Assembly: GCF_000499845.2 (NCBI RefSeq) | Contig: NC_023749.2 | Coordinates: forward strand, 39,412,368-39,476,367 | DNA length: 64,000 nt | Direction: 5' to 3' | Source of the DNA: Phaseolus vulgaris | Lineage: Eukaryota > Streptophyta > Magnoliopsida > Fabales > Fabaceae | The notes under the pieces: generated by a model | Database searches by the model: none | The model's input: only the letters and a program-made list of their open reading frames with translations | Told to the model about the DNA's origin: nothing | Shown here: positions 63,847 to 64,000 of the stretch, piece after piece | Layout of the letters: each line of letters opens with the position of its first letter | How positions within the stretch are numbered: position 1 is the stretch's first letter | Translations under genes and position numbers: made by a program

Positions 63847-64000
63847 ATGAGTGATCATCATCATTCATCTAGTATCCAAGGTAGCAATAAGAAGTCTGAG
63901 GAGACTTATGGGTGGAAAGGAAAACTTAGGTTTTTTAAAGAAAATATAGAAAATCAAATAGAGAAGATAGATTGAAAATTTGATGATTTTAGAAATGAAA
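63847..64000 (+). pseudogene. Possible gag N-terminus of another retrotransposon
   Basis: The ATG at 63847 opens MSDHHHSSSIQGSNKKSEET, a His/Ser-rich start like those of chromovirus gags. A TGA at 63973 stops it, after which the same frame continues to the window end. Too short to assign. Confidence 0.35.

Noticed and set aside
1..64000. tRNA, rRNA or other structured RNA genes
   Set aside because: None seen. The only tRNA-like matches are short primer-binding sites next to LTRs.

Overview
The window is plant nuclear DNA made almost entirely of nested transposable elements. I found no intact host gene. The Ty3/gypsy elements fall in the Tat and chromovirus lineages, the CACTA (En/Spm) element carries a TNP2-type transposase, and the primer-binding sites match plant tRNA-Lys(CUU) and initiator tRNA-Met. 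Together these point to a flowering plant, most likely a eudicot and perhaps a legume, which is inference. The density of nesting and the probable CRM-like elements suggest pericentromeric heterochromatin.

Left third (1-28081). A CACTA element (3592-21913, gene on the minus strand) is split by three younger insertions: the 3' end of Tat element B (1-3591), the complete 13.7-kb Tat element A (5232-18921, target duplication gacaa) and a solo LTR (20056-20855, ctatt). The CACTA element itself sits in the gag of minus-strand chromovirus C (21914-24711). C lies beside a SIRE-like LTR scrap (24712-25117) and the 3' part of minus-strand chromovirus D (25118-28081), whose integrase is interrupted by solo LTR E (26379-27401, agcat).

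Middle third (28082-45672). This is minus-strand Tat element G. Its antisense ORF is interrupted by F (28364-36414, tagcg), a gag-only relative of C and D. F has itself received three solo LTRs, in its 5' LTR, leader and gag.

Right third (45673-64000). Ty1/copia element H (46133-57655, tgaac, minus strand) is interrupted by the rearranged Tat element I (48729-55326, agtac). After H come a solo A-family LTR (58267-59487, atact), a SIRE-like solo LTR (60073-61213, gtctt), the end of a second CACTA-type element (to 62100), and an AT-rich stretch leading to a possible gag start at 63847.

How the genes work together. Each Tat element encodes gag, protease, reverse transcriptase, two RNase H domains (the second archaeal-type) and integrase on its sense strand. 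Between pol and the 3' LTR it also carries an antisense ORF. That ORF has a putative gypsy-type (Transposase_28) domain, a proline-rich linker and a coiled coil, and has apparent introns at conserved places. Nearly every coding region here is broken by stops, frameshifts or insertions, so the window is best read as a record of successive insertions. Boundaries were placed by matching LTR ends and target duplications by eye.
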